Origin: Cynocephalus volans
Taxonomy: Eukaryota; Chordata; Mammalia; Dermoptera; Cynocephalidae
Reading direction: 5' to 3'
DNA length: 64,000 nt
Assembly: GCF_027409185.1 (NCBI RefSeq)
Contig: NC_084469.1
Location: 36,831,293 to 36,895,292 of the forward strand
The position numbers and the translations under genes are program-made. Positions 43,601 through 55,900 of the stretch are shown here, piece after piece. Numbering within the stretch: position 1 is the first letter of the stretch; every line of letters starts with the position of its first letter. The notes below the pieces were generated by a model. The model ran no database searches and was not told the DNA's origin. It worked only from the letters and a program-made list of their open reading frames with translations.

Positions 43601-46600
43601 AGAGTGAGGTGGAGGCAGGGGGAGGGAGATTGGGGATTACTTGGGTGGGGGACACCGGGAATAATTGCAATTTGTTGTAATGGACATGCTGATAGTATTG
43701 ATCTGGCCATCACATCTTCAGTACAAAGGATGATGGTCAGCTATATCCCACGAATTTGCATAACCAACAAAATAAAAAAATAAAAAATAAAAGAAAAAGA
43801 AATAAAAAAAAAATAGGGAAGCTGGCAGTCACTGACCAAGTCCTTACGGTTCTGGGCTGATTGCTGCAGAGGCTGTAGTTTGGCTTGGACTGGTAGCTGC
43901 GGAGTTTGTGGGTCAGAGTTCCATTGTCATATATGGTCTGGACATTGTCTGTTTGTATATGTGGTCTCTCAAACTTAATGGTTTCAAATAACAGCAATCA
44001 TTTATTTTCTCTCCTGGTTTCTCTGTACCAAGAATTTAAGAACAGGGCTGTCTGGTTAGCTCATTTGGTTAGAGTACAGCCTTGTAACACCAAGGTCAAG
44101 GGTTCGGATCCCCATATGGCCAGCTGTCAAAAAAATAAAAAGTAAAAAAAAATAAAAAACCAAACAAGAGAATTCAAGAACAGCCCCGTTGAGCAGTTTT
44201 GAGTCAGGTTTTTCGTGATGCACAAACCTGGAACACTGTGGAGCTGGAGCAACTGGGACTTGGCTGGACATCTCTCTTATTTCATGTAATCTCAGGGTCC
44301 CTCAATGTGATGTTTCTGTCGCTCCCTGACTCTACTTTAGATGTTCTGAACCATAGCATAGCGAGTTTGCAGTTACGATTTTGCACTCTGTAGGCTAGTT
44401 TGGACTTCTTAACAGCACGGTGGCTTCAGACATCTTACAGTGCAGCTCAAGGAATTTTATTGCAGCCTCTTTAGCTCCACAAGAAGGTATTGCTTCCAGC
44501 ATGTGACCCAGCATATGAAGGACTTATAAGTTGGATTTGGACTTGTTTTGGCCCACAGAACAATATAGACAGGACAGAAGTCATGATCACATTCAATAGT
44601 GACCACTTCCTTTAGATCTTTCAGGTACACGGCACAGATTAGTTAAAATTCATCCCATTCAGCCATAGCCCCATGGTTTCTTCTACTTTGTGACGTCAAA
44701 TGTACTATCTGTGGAGTCTTAGGCTTTCTCCCACTTGCTGTTCCATCTAGAGGTTTCTTGCAAATCTTCTTTAATTCTTAAATAATTCTAGTTCATCAAA
44801 TACAGCAACCTTATACGGTGAGTCTTAAATTTTCTTAAATATATCAATACTGTTTTCATTAAGTTTCCAACTTGAACTTAAAGTCTAAAATCAAGTACTT
44901 ATTGACTTACTTCATATTGGAATTATGATACCAATCTATTAGATCTTCTCATATACCATATTCTCTAAACGGTAATACCAATTACAGACAGATTGTACAA
45001 ATACTTTCAAAAACCTTTATATAAGGGATGAATAGAAAGATAGATATGTGATTACACCAAGTGAAGTTTAATGGTAGAATCTAGGCGGTGAGTGTACAGA
45101 TGTTCTTTATAAAATTTCTTCAACATTGCCGTATGTTCGAAATTTCTCATAATAAATACTAAAAAAATAAGAAAAATCCTATATCTGAATTTAACACAAA
45201 ACAATTATGAAATGTAATAGTTCGATTAAAACTTGCCCAGATTAAGACAAAAAGCAAAAACTGCCACACTAAGAAAACAAACTTGCCCAAGAAAGTAGGG
45301 GTTTCCATATCAGGGGACATGGTTACCCACAGACCAAAGATTTGTTTGGTCTGGTTATCAATACCAATGGTGTGGGTGTGCTAGCAAATTCTTAACAACT
45401 AGCTTCCTGCTTCTACCTCCCCATCCCCACAAAAGGAAGGCTCTAATTTGTAGCATTTGCCAGTTTCTGTGGTGTAAATATTATACCATGGCAAATTGAA
45501 GCTACCGATGTGGCATCACTGAATGCAGAGTGGGAGAGAGATGCACAGTAGTGCACCATGAGAGAGTGCTTCTGCCTTGCAGGTGCAATAGCACAAAGCA
45601 TCTCAATAGCACTGAATGTAGCCATGAGAAAAATAATTAGGAAGAGATAAGTTTTGCATATTTATTACTTTTATTTTTAATATAATTTATCTCATTGCAA
45701 ATTTACATAGTTTAATTTTTAATAATGCTTGTGTTTTACAATTGGCTCACTGAAAATTTGCCAATTGCTCTCACAAGCCAGAATGACCACACCACTGGGT
45801 CTACCAGGGTGATTTTTTTCACTCTCATCAACATGTTGAGTGCCAAGTCCGTGTCCTTCAGAGGGGGTTGATCATTCCCATGTTCAAGACATTTTGTTGC
45901 CTACTTATTTGGTCTAACTGGAGCCTGCACCACCCCATCCTGGTTGTGGCTCATCCTTTAGAGCCTGGTGGGAGCTGGCATGTCCTCGGCTCTCTCAAGT
46001 CTGTCCTATCTTCCCATTGGGAAGGAAGAGCCTTCCACTGGATTCTCCACATCCTCAGGGAAGTCTTTCTAAACCTCTTTTAGACTTTATCACCTGATTT
46101 AAGTTGACAGCATTCTGTGCTCCTTGTACAGTTTTACTCAGGACAGTTCACACCTCTTAAAGGGGTCAAAATGACTTTTTTCACAACATCAAAGTCATGC
46201 TAATTGTGGGCCTCGCATTAGGCAAATGGTGTATCATTTTTATCTTCCCTCCTGGACTGTAAGCTGCTTGAGAACAATGACAAAGTCATAGTCATATTTA
46301 AATACCACCTCCAAACTCCTGGCTTAGTACTGGGGAGCACAATACACTAGACAGTTGATAAATACTGAAGGAATGATTACACATATTCTGCGTCGATTGA
46401 TCTGTGGTGGGGTCTAGGCATCTGTCTGGTTCTAGAGCTCCCCAGGTGATTCTAATATGCACCCAAGGTTGAGAACCCAGGAGTTCATGGGTAAGTGTGA
46501 ACCTAGCTTAAGTCTGCCGTGGCACCAGCCCCAAGTCAGTCAACGGGAACAGCAAGACTAGATTTGAAGACTGACTACACTTTCAAAGGCAGGAAGTCAA

Positions 46601-46868
46601 GATTTCTCTCTTTAGAAAAGTGAGGCCAAGGGCACTAGCCCCTTGCCTCTGCAAATGGGCATATTTCCAAGAATTCAAATATTTAAAAAAAGAAACAACT
46701 TCTGGCCATGTTTACCTACATTTATAATAAAGAGATGAAATTTTGCCCAAAAAAGGCCAGTGTTAGTATATCTTTGCCCTTCAGAGTTCTGGCAAACAAA
46801 ATATGTTATGTTCTTCCAATTAATGACACACTGGTTATTATGCATGTTAAATGACACTTTTAAGGGAG

Positions 46869-46906
<38 letters not shown>

Positions 46907-49900
46907 GTACATAAGTATTAACAAGTATGTTAAGTATGTTTAGATCTTGGTGTGGAATTGTGTTTAGTAGTATGAAAATAAATTGTTATTTTGCCTTACT
47001 TTGGGCTGTTTTCTTTGTCCTTAAACAAATGCTTTCTAGTAGAGAGTAGAATGGAAGTTACCAGAGACAGGGAAGAGGTGGGAGAGAGGGGAGTGAGAGG
47101 CTGGTTAATTGGTCCAAAGTACAGCTAGATTGGAGAAGTAGTGTCTAGTGTTCTACAGCACTGTAGGGTGAATATAATTAACAGCAATTTATTGTATACT
47201 TTCAATTAGCTGGGGGAGAGGATTTTGAATATTTCCAACATAAAGAAATGATAAATGTTTGAGATAATGGAAAAAAAATCAGTGGTTGCCATGGTGTCAG
47301 GAGATAAGGGAGGAGGCAGGGAGGGAGGGTGGCAGGGATAACAGGTGGAGCACAGAGGATTTTTAGGGCAGTGAAACTATTCTGTATGATACTGTGATGG
47401 TTAGTACATGCCATTAAGCATTAGGCAAAACCCATAGAACTGTACTATAAAAGAGGGAACCCTAATGTAAAATTGAGTAAATAATAATATATCAATAATT
47501 GATAATACCAAGGTCAAGGGTTCAGATCCCCTTACTGGCCAGCCACCAAAAAACAATAAATAAATAATATATCAATTCTGGTTTATAATTGTAGCAAATG
47601 TACCACACTAATGCAACACATTAGTAATAGGAGAAACTGCATGTCTGTGGGGTGGGGTGTGTTAGGGGAACTATCTGTATTTCCTGCTTAATTTCTCTGA
47701 AAACCTAAAACTGCTATAAAAATAGTCTATTACTTAGGAAAAAAAATTCAATTCTTAACAAAGTGCTTTGTAGTTTTAAATTCAGAATTTAATGGATATA
47801 TGTTAATTAATATATACTATATAATTTTAATATATACAGTCTATAATTTGAATGATAAATTTTAATTTTCAATATAATTTATATATAAATCAGTGGATTA
47901 TATATAATTTTCCAATATTTTATTTTGAAATATTTGAACGTACAGAAAAATTAAGAGAATAGTAAAATAGTCATACATCCACTTATGTATGTATCTATAT
48001 TCAAAATGTATTAACATTTTGTCACATTTGCTTTCTCTCTGTCTCTGTCTTTCTGAAATATTTGAAAATAATTTGCAAACATTATGAGATTTTTACCCCT
48101 AAATATTCATCAGGTACCTCCTAAGATTAAGGACAGTATTCCATGTAACTACATTACCATTACTCTAACCAAGTAAAATTAACCGTGATTTCCTCATACC
48201 GTCTCTTTCATCCATATCCAAATTTCCCCAATTGTTTCCCCAAATTTTTACAGCTTTTCTGCCCTGGACCAGGATCTAACCCAGATTCACATATTGCATT
48301 TAGTTTTAGATCACTGTAGTATCTTTTTGAGTAGAACAGTCCTCGCTACTTTTCCCCCATGACATTGTTTTCTGAAGAGACCTGAAGAGTTTTTTGTAGA
48401 ATGTCCCACAGTCTGGATTTGAGTGTTTTCTTGGGGTTGTCATTAAACTCATTCCTCCATCCTTGTATTTTCTGTAAATTGGAAGCTAGGTTTAGAGGCT
48501 TGGTGAGATTCAAGTTAGTGTTGGTAGGTGCTGTGTACCTCGGATAGCATCACACCTGTAGATCAACGTGAAAGGTGTTGCACTATCATGATGTTATGTT
48601 TGATCACTTGGTCAAGGGAGAGATGGCCAGATCCCTCTGTGCTCAAGTTACACTTCTCCTTTTGCATTTGTATTTTTGTATTTAAGTAATTGGTGGGGTG
48701 ATACCTTGGTACTATGTGTTTATCTTATTCCCTAACAAACCCTCGTCAGTGTTTTAACCTTCATTGATGATGCTTGCTGAATCGATCAAGTTCTACCCTT
48801 CCTTCTACATTTATTAGCTGGCATTTTTCTGCAACGAAGACCTCCTTCCCTCCCTTCTCTTTTTGGGTATCACTATGGACTTACAGATTGTTTTATTTAG
48901 TTATACATATTCTTCTTTTTGATGCTCAGTTTTCTAGATGTAGCTAGTAAAATCCTTCAGACTGTCTCTTCTGTCTTTTTTGTAGCCCCATTAGTGTCTG
49001 AGCACTTCTTTACTGTCTGGTACAGTGAGATAGTCCAAGCTCATCTTGGGTTTTCCCTGCTCCAAGTCTGGAATCAGCTGTTTCTTCAAGGAGTCTTGGG
49101 TTCTTTAACTGGAGGAATGGTATTAGAAACCAAGATCTAAGTGTGCTCATTACTATCACAACTCTACAAAATTAAGTTAGCTCTATTATACAGAGTTAAG
49201 AAAAAAACACTTATTAAAACCAAGACCTCCCATTGATAGTACTGATTCAAATTTAACATTTAGAATTTCTGCTTACCTTCTTTTACTTTATATTTGTGTA
49301 TCTTTTCTCTTTCAGTAACAATCTTGCTTCCTAGTCACATTATCATAATTATTTATTTATCTTTTCCTACAATACATGTAAACTAGTTTTAGAAATAAGA
49401 TATTAAAATCGCCACTGAAAATGTAAACCTACTTAGTAAATTTTAAGATGTTGCCAGTCAAGAAGGTGGAATACACGGTCCCCAGCATCATTCTCTCCTA
49501 CAAATCAACCAATTTACAACTATTAAAAATCAATGGCTGCCAAGCTGTGGCCACTGGAGCTCAAGGAAAAGGAGGAGAGACCTACGGAGTGCATGAAGCC
49601 AGGAGAAGCTGCAATGAGATAAAGAAAGGATCACTCCCACAATTTCAAACCCAGGCCGCTTCAAGCCTGGCCCTGGTGAGCACATGGAACAGGAGCTGGC
49701 AAAAGCCGCAGCTGTGCCCTTCCTATGAAGTTGCTTGGAGACTGCAGGGGAGAAGAGGGCCGTGGTGGCCCCCAGGCCAGCAAGACCACTAATAGGGTTC
49801 CCGTGGACCCACATAGGACTGAGGAGCCACAACAACTGAAAAGAAGAAGACACTCAGAGGCCGGTGAGTCACTGCAAGGGACAGGTGGTGCACAGTCTGT

Positions 49901-52900
49901 CCCATGAGAAGTGTTTGGAGTGTGGGGGTGGGGGAGATGGTCCCACTGGGGCACAGCAAGGGCAGCTGATCTGCCCTCCGATCCGCACAGGACCACTCAG
50001 TGGAGATGGTCAGGAATATAGAACTGTAGAGGGTGCAGTTTGCTGAAGAGACTCAGGCCCAGACCAGAGTTTCCACATAACCCAGGTGTACCAGACCTCA
50101 TGAGATCTGGAAGTGCATACAAGGCAACAATTAAACCTTGAGCTGCACAAAAAGCCTTCTCCAGGGAATCAGCAGCAATGAAGCAATTTAGCTCAACTAC
50201 AAAGCTCAAGTACTGGTCCCCACAGGAGGCTCCCACATTTTAGAAGTAAGCAAAGGACAACAAATTAGTTCCAGTGCAGAGTTTAAGTGGTGGGAGCAGC
50301 AAACAATCCAACACAAAACTGGAAGAAAAAACAAAATACCCACAGATCAGAGACAAAGTTTGATATTAACTAGTGAAGGTCTAACATCACCAAAGAACAC
50401 CTATAAACCCTAGAAGGACTGGAACCCCCCAAGCCAGGTAGAGAGGAGGGCCATGGACCTTAGCCATCACCCCCCAACCACATCCAGCCCAGTGATGACC
50501 ACCAAGCCATTGCCAGAAGTGCCCCAGGTTCCAAAGCCAGGCTGGTGCGGGGCTGATGGCCTCAGCTACACCCCCCTGACATCCACAACCAGCCCAGTGA
50601 CAACCACTGAGCTGCTGCAGGGAGCCACCCAGGCTCCCAAGCTGGGGCAGTGGGGGGCTGAGGGCCTCAGCCATGCCTCCCCAATGTCTGCAATCAGCCC
50701 AGTGATGACCACTGAGCTGCTGCTGGTAGCACACCATGCTCCTGAGCTGGAGTGGTGGGATGCTGAGGACCTTAGCTACACCCCACTGACATCTCTATCT
50801 AGCCCAGCAATGGAATGAGCTGCCACTTGAAGCCCCCTTTCTCCCCTGCCTGAATGAGGGGGGTGCCATGGGCCTTGACCATGCCCCCCTCCTTCTTCCT
50901 CCTTCCACCCTATTTCCCTCTCTCTTCCTCTCTCCCTCTCCCCCAGCTGCTCCATAACAGCATCTTAGAATGAGGCATGGAGCTGGGGGAAGCTGAACCC
51001 AGCCATAACTAGGCAGTCTGCCACAACCAGGTAAAAAGAACAGCAAAACACCATTTCCACATGGGCAGCCCATCATAGCCACTGCCATTGCCATGGATGC
51101 TGCAAAAGCAGCTAGTCTCTGTATTAGCGGTCACAGCCACCGTGTGGATGGCATGCCAGGCTCTCAACTGCATTGACCCAAGGAGAGGCACCAGTGGAGA
51201 CCACAAAAATATAAATAAATAAATAAAAATAAAAAATAAAAAATAAAAAAATAAAAAGAAGAGGTCCTCTCTCTCCACAAAGCACACTCCAGAGTAATAG
51301 AAGAAGCATCTGCTTTACGATAATAGGGCAAGACTTGATCACACCTGTCTCAGTACTGGACAGATCATGTAGGCAGCAAATCAACAGAGGAACAGTTAAT
51401 CTATCAGATGGAGAAAATAAATCTATGGTTATTAGAGGTGGGAGGGGGAGGGAAAAAGGGAGTGGGAAGGGAGAGACTGGATAAGGGTCATAAAAAATAA
51501 GTATGATTTGTAACAATGAATATGCTAATAAAAATTTTTTTAAAATAAGATTTCTTTGCAATTCTCTTTGTCTTTAGATGATATCGTAAGTACTGTGTTC
51601 ATAATTGTTTGAAACAATTGTTTCCTCTACATTGTCATGTTATCAATTGGATATACAGTTTTATTCATTTTTTTCTCTTAGTGATAGGATGTGCCTTTTT
51701 CACCCTTTTCCGTGTGATTATATTTTTTAATACATAAAATATTGACAGGGTGTGAAAGTGAAAACTGTATAAAAACGTGTCCTCAGAGAAGTCTCTCTCG
51801 CATCACTATCTCCTCCCCCCTCTTCCTACTTACTCCCATATAGACACTTTTATTATTTTCTGGCTCATCCTTTCTCTGTTTTCTTTCTTTTTATTTTTTA
51901 TTGTAATATGTGTATGTTGTGTTTCTTTTGTAAAACTAAGCAAAATATAAATATGTTATTCCCTATTTTTCTTACACAAAAAGAAACATAGCAGATACCC
52001 TATTCTGCATCTTGTTTTTTTCATCTAACAACATACCCTGGAAATCATTCTATATGAGTTCCTAGAAATATTTCTCTCTCTCTTACAGCTGCATGGTACT
52101 CTACCCTGTGGCCATCTGGGTTATTTTCAATCTTTTATTCATAATAAAGCTGTAGTAGATAACCTTGTATGTGTATGTGTGACTATGTGTCTTTTGGAAG
52201 ATTTCTGGAAATAGGATCATTGTAGTAAAGTTAGATGGATATATAATTTTGTTAGATATTGCCAAAGTTTCCACAGGGGTTATTCCACTTTACTCTCCCT
52301 TCAGCAATGTATGAGAGTGCCTATTTCTTTGCTGGGTGCATATTACATGCTGGTTAAGAAGCATTTCATAATGATGTCTAAGTAACATGAGAGTCACCTA
52401 TTTGTAATAAGAGTGAGCTGGAGACTGTCTGGATGTTTTGGAGCTTTTCATGAAGTAGTCAGGTTTTGGTAAAGATCTGAATGTAGAGGACAGTTTAAGA
52501 AACTCCTCTAAAAGAATGCAATTAAACCAACTTTAGCAAATGCTGTTGGTGCTCTCTCCATATTCCCTTGCCCTAATCAATTCAGTACATAATTGCCTAA
52601 CTTTTTACCACTCATACATACCTTTCTTTGCTGGTTCTCTAGTTCCCGGAGCTCACTTTGTCTGCTGAAAGACAGGTTGGAGTGCGAGGCAATTAATGGC
52701 CCCTAGGAGTAGCCTTATCCAATGACTGGCAGGAGTTGGTATATAAATGCCCTAACTTCCTCATTCTTGGGGTAGCTGATCCTGAGGCTTCCAGAACTTC
52801 CCCAATGGGATTAAACTCCAGATTCCCACAGTGGTGACTGGCTTGATAACACACTCTATTTTACCTGTCTGACTTCTCCCTTTCCCCACGGGTGGTTTTT

Positions 52901-55900
52901 TCACTTTCCATGTAAACTACTTGCATTCCAATCCTGCCTCAGGTCTGCTTCTTAGAAACCCAAACTAAGATATAGACAAATAAAAGCAAGCATTTTCCCT
53001 AATTTGTTTTTAGAAAGCATAAAACACATATATATTTTTAGGAATAATAACTCAGAAACAAATAATTAGGTTATTTAACCAAATGTCAGTCTCATATCTC
53101 CAATAAAATAAATAATGTTAAAATGACCCAGTAAAGTCCCGATATACCACCTGAATTACCAGTTTAAAGAAATAACCCCACTCTGTGAGTAAAAACACGA
53201 AAAACTTCTCTGCTTTTAAGATGTTTATTGTCTTTCTGGAAAGGTGAGATGCATGCCAAGAAAGTATTAATGAATAACATGATTGATGCCCCAATTTGTT
53301 AAACAGACTAGAAGTGCTTAGTGGGGATTCAGAGTTGACAGTAAACAGAGAAGCATTTAAGAAGAACTTGTGAGAGGTGGGTTTGTGCTGGTCTTAGAAG
53401 GATAGATTTAGTTTCAAGCTAGAAAGAGACAAACAAGGGCAATTAGAGACCTGACAGGATTATAGAGATCTTGATGCGGTACATAGAAAATCATACTAGA
53501 TAGATATGTGGTTGGGCTTGATTTAGAAAATCTCTGAAGCTACACAGAGAGTTCTACACCCAGACAACCACTATAAGAAATGTTAAAGAAAGTCCTTAAC
53601 ACGGAAATAAAAACATATCATATGAACATTTTAAACATAAAGGAATGAGAGCACTTAGAAATGGTAAACATAAGGATAAATATTTTTATCTTATTTTTAA
53701 AATCTCTTTAAAAGGCAAGTGACTAGTTAAAGAAAAACCAGTAATAATATATTATGGATCTATATATAAGTAGAAGTAAAATCTTCTCATATGACAATAA
53801 TAACACAAAGGCCAGGATGGGGGCCATTGCAGTATACTGTTGTAAGTTTCTTCAACTATACATAAACTGTGAAATATTACTTGATGGTAGACTATAAGTT
53901 AAAGATGTATACTGTAAACACTTAAAACCAAAGCTAAGAATGTAATTGATTAATGTCATTAAAGGAGAAAAGATGGAATAAAATATATAGAGGAAATAGA
54001 ACAAAGAAAAGATGGGACGAAGGGCTGGCTGGTTAGCTCACTTGGTTAGAAAATGGTGCTGGTAACACCAAGATCAAGGGTTTGGATCCCCTTATGAGCT
54101 ATCCACCAAAACAAACAAACAAACAAACAAACAAAAAACCCAAACAAACAAACAAAAAAGATGGGACAAAGATAAATACAATGAATTTAAACTCAACCAG
54201 ATGAACAGTAACATTAAATGTAAATGATCTAAACACCTCAAATGAAAGGCAGAGAGTTTCAGATGGGATTAAGAAGAAAAAGCAAAGCAAAGCCCAACTA
54301 TATGATATCAGCAAGATATTTACTTTAAATATAAAGACTCAGTTTAAAATTTAAAAGATGAAAAAGAAAGATATACCATGCAAACAAATACTAATGAGAA
54401 GAAAAGAACAGTGGCTATATTAATATCAGACAAAATAGATTTCAGAGCAAGGACTATTACTAGGGATATTAAGGATCATTTTATAATATTAGAGGAATAA
54501 ATTCATCAGGAGACCATATCAATACTAAATATTAATATCTAATAACAGATTCTCAATGCTTATGAACCAAAAACTGACCAAATTTAAAGGAGGACTAGAC
54601 AAGGCCATATTATAGTCAGATATTTTAACACTTCTCTGTGAGTAGTAAATAGAACAAGTAGATAGAAAATCAGTAATTATAGAAGAGTTGAACAATATTG
54701 TTAACCAAAGTGACCTAATTAACATTTATGGAACACTCCATCTCAAAACAGCAGAATATACATTCCTTTCAAGTGTACGTAAAAAGTTTGTCAAAAATTA
54801 CCTTATTCTGAGACATAAAACAAATCTTAATAAATTGAAAAGTTTTCAAACCATACAAATATGTTCCCTGGCCATAATGGGATTAAATTAGGAATCAATA
54901 TCAGAGCGATGTCTGGAAAAATCCCCAAATATTTTAAAACTAAACAGCATACTTCTAAATAACCCATAAGTCAAATAAGAAATTATAAGGAAATTAGTAA
55001 ATATTTTCAACTAAATAAAAACAAAAATACATCAAAAAATTTTTGATGCAGCTAAAGCAACCACAGAGACAAATTTATAGCATTTTTATGTTAGAAAAAT
55101 GGTAAGTTCTGAGGTCAATGGCCTAATTTCTGTCTTAAGAAACTAGAAAAGAAAAAGAACACATTAAATCCAAAGTAAGGAGAATAAAAGAAATATAAAG
55201 TTAAGAGTAGGAATTAATTAAATGGAAAACAGAAAAACAATAAAAAAGAATCAACAAAACCCAGACTTGGTTCTCTAAGAAGAATAATAAATTTAATGAA
55301 CTTCTAGAAAGTCTGATCAAAAAGAGAGATAAAATTAGAGATGAGTGAGAAAGAGATAGATAAAAGATGTTATAAATTATATCAGGTGTGAGAGAGGAAC
55401 CATCACTGCCGATCCTACAGACATTAGAAGGATAATAAGCAAGGGATTAATATCCAAAATATACAAGGAACTCAAACAACAGAAAAAACAAATGATCCTA
55501 CTAAAAACTGGACAAAGGAGCTGAACAGACATTTCTCAAAGGAAGACACACAAATGGCCAACAAGTACATTAAAAATGCTCAACACCACTAATCATAAGG
55601 GAAATGCAAATCAAAACGACACTGAGATATCATCTCACCCCAGTCAGACTGGCTATATAAAAAAGACAGATAGTAACAAATTCTGGCAAGGATGCAGAGA
55701 AAGGGGAACTTTTCTACCCTGTTGGTGCAACTGTAGATTAGTACAGCCATTATGGAAAACAATATGGAGGTTTCTCAAGCAACTACAGGTAGAACTATCT
55801 TATGATTCAGCCATCCCACTACCGGGTATATAACCAAAGGAATGGAAATCATAATGTCAAAGGGATACCTGCACTCCCATGTTTATTGCAGCTCTATTTA

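Larger units (their letters stand above)
36475..43823 (+). mobile_element. Composite L1 / inverted duplicate / FBXO34 retrocopy block
   Basis: From left to right: L1 5'UTR and ORF1 start (about 36625-37294), a 418 bp inverted copy of GLP2R intron 3 (37295-37712), a 5'-truncated FBXO34 retrocopy (37713-39843), and L1 ORF2 from its endonuclease domain to the A-tail (39844-43807). AAAAATAGGGAA[A/G]CTG at 36475-36490 and 43808-43823 could be the target-site duplication of the whole block. The first 130 bp (36491-36620) does not read as L1 and may be an older LTR piece, which would count against that. The L1 lacks the rest of ORF1 and the start of ORF2. Confidence 0.7.

Noticed and set aside
44046-44140. 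Possible tRNA gene (and similar at other SINE sites)
   Set aside because: The unit is a SINE: A-rich tail, target-site duplication, mutated tRNA stems, multiple copies.
50453-50818. 121-codon repetitive open frame
   Set aside because: It is produced by the 105 bp tandem repeat in an L1 5'UTR.
49438-51550. Target-site duplication for the internally deleted L1
   Set aside because: Only short A/T-rich likeness (TTTTAAGAT versus AAATAAGAT) was found, too weak to claim.
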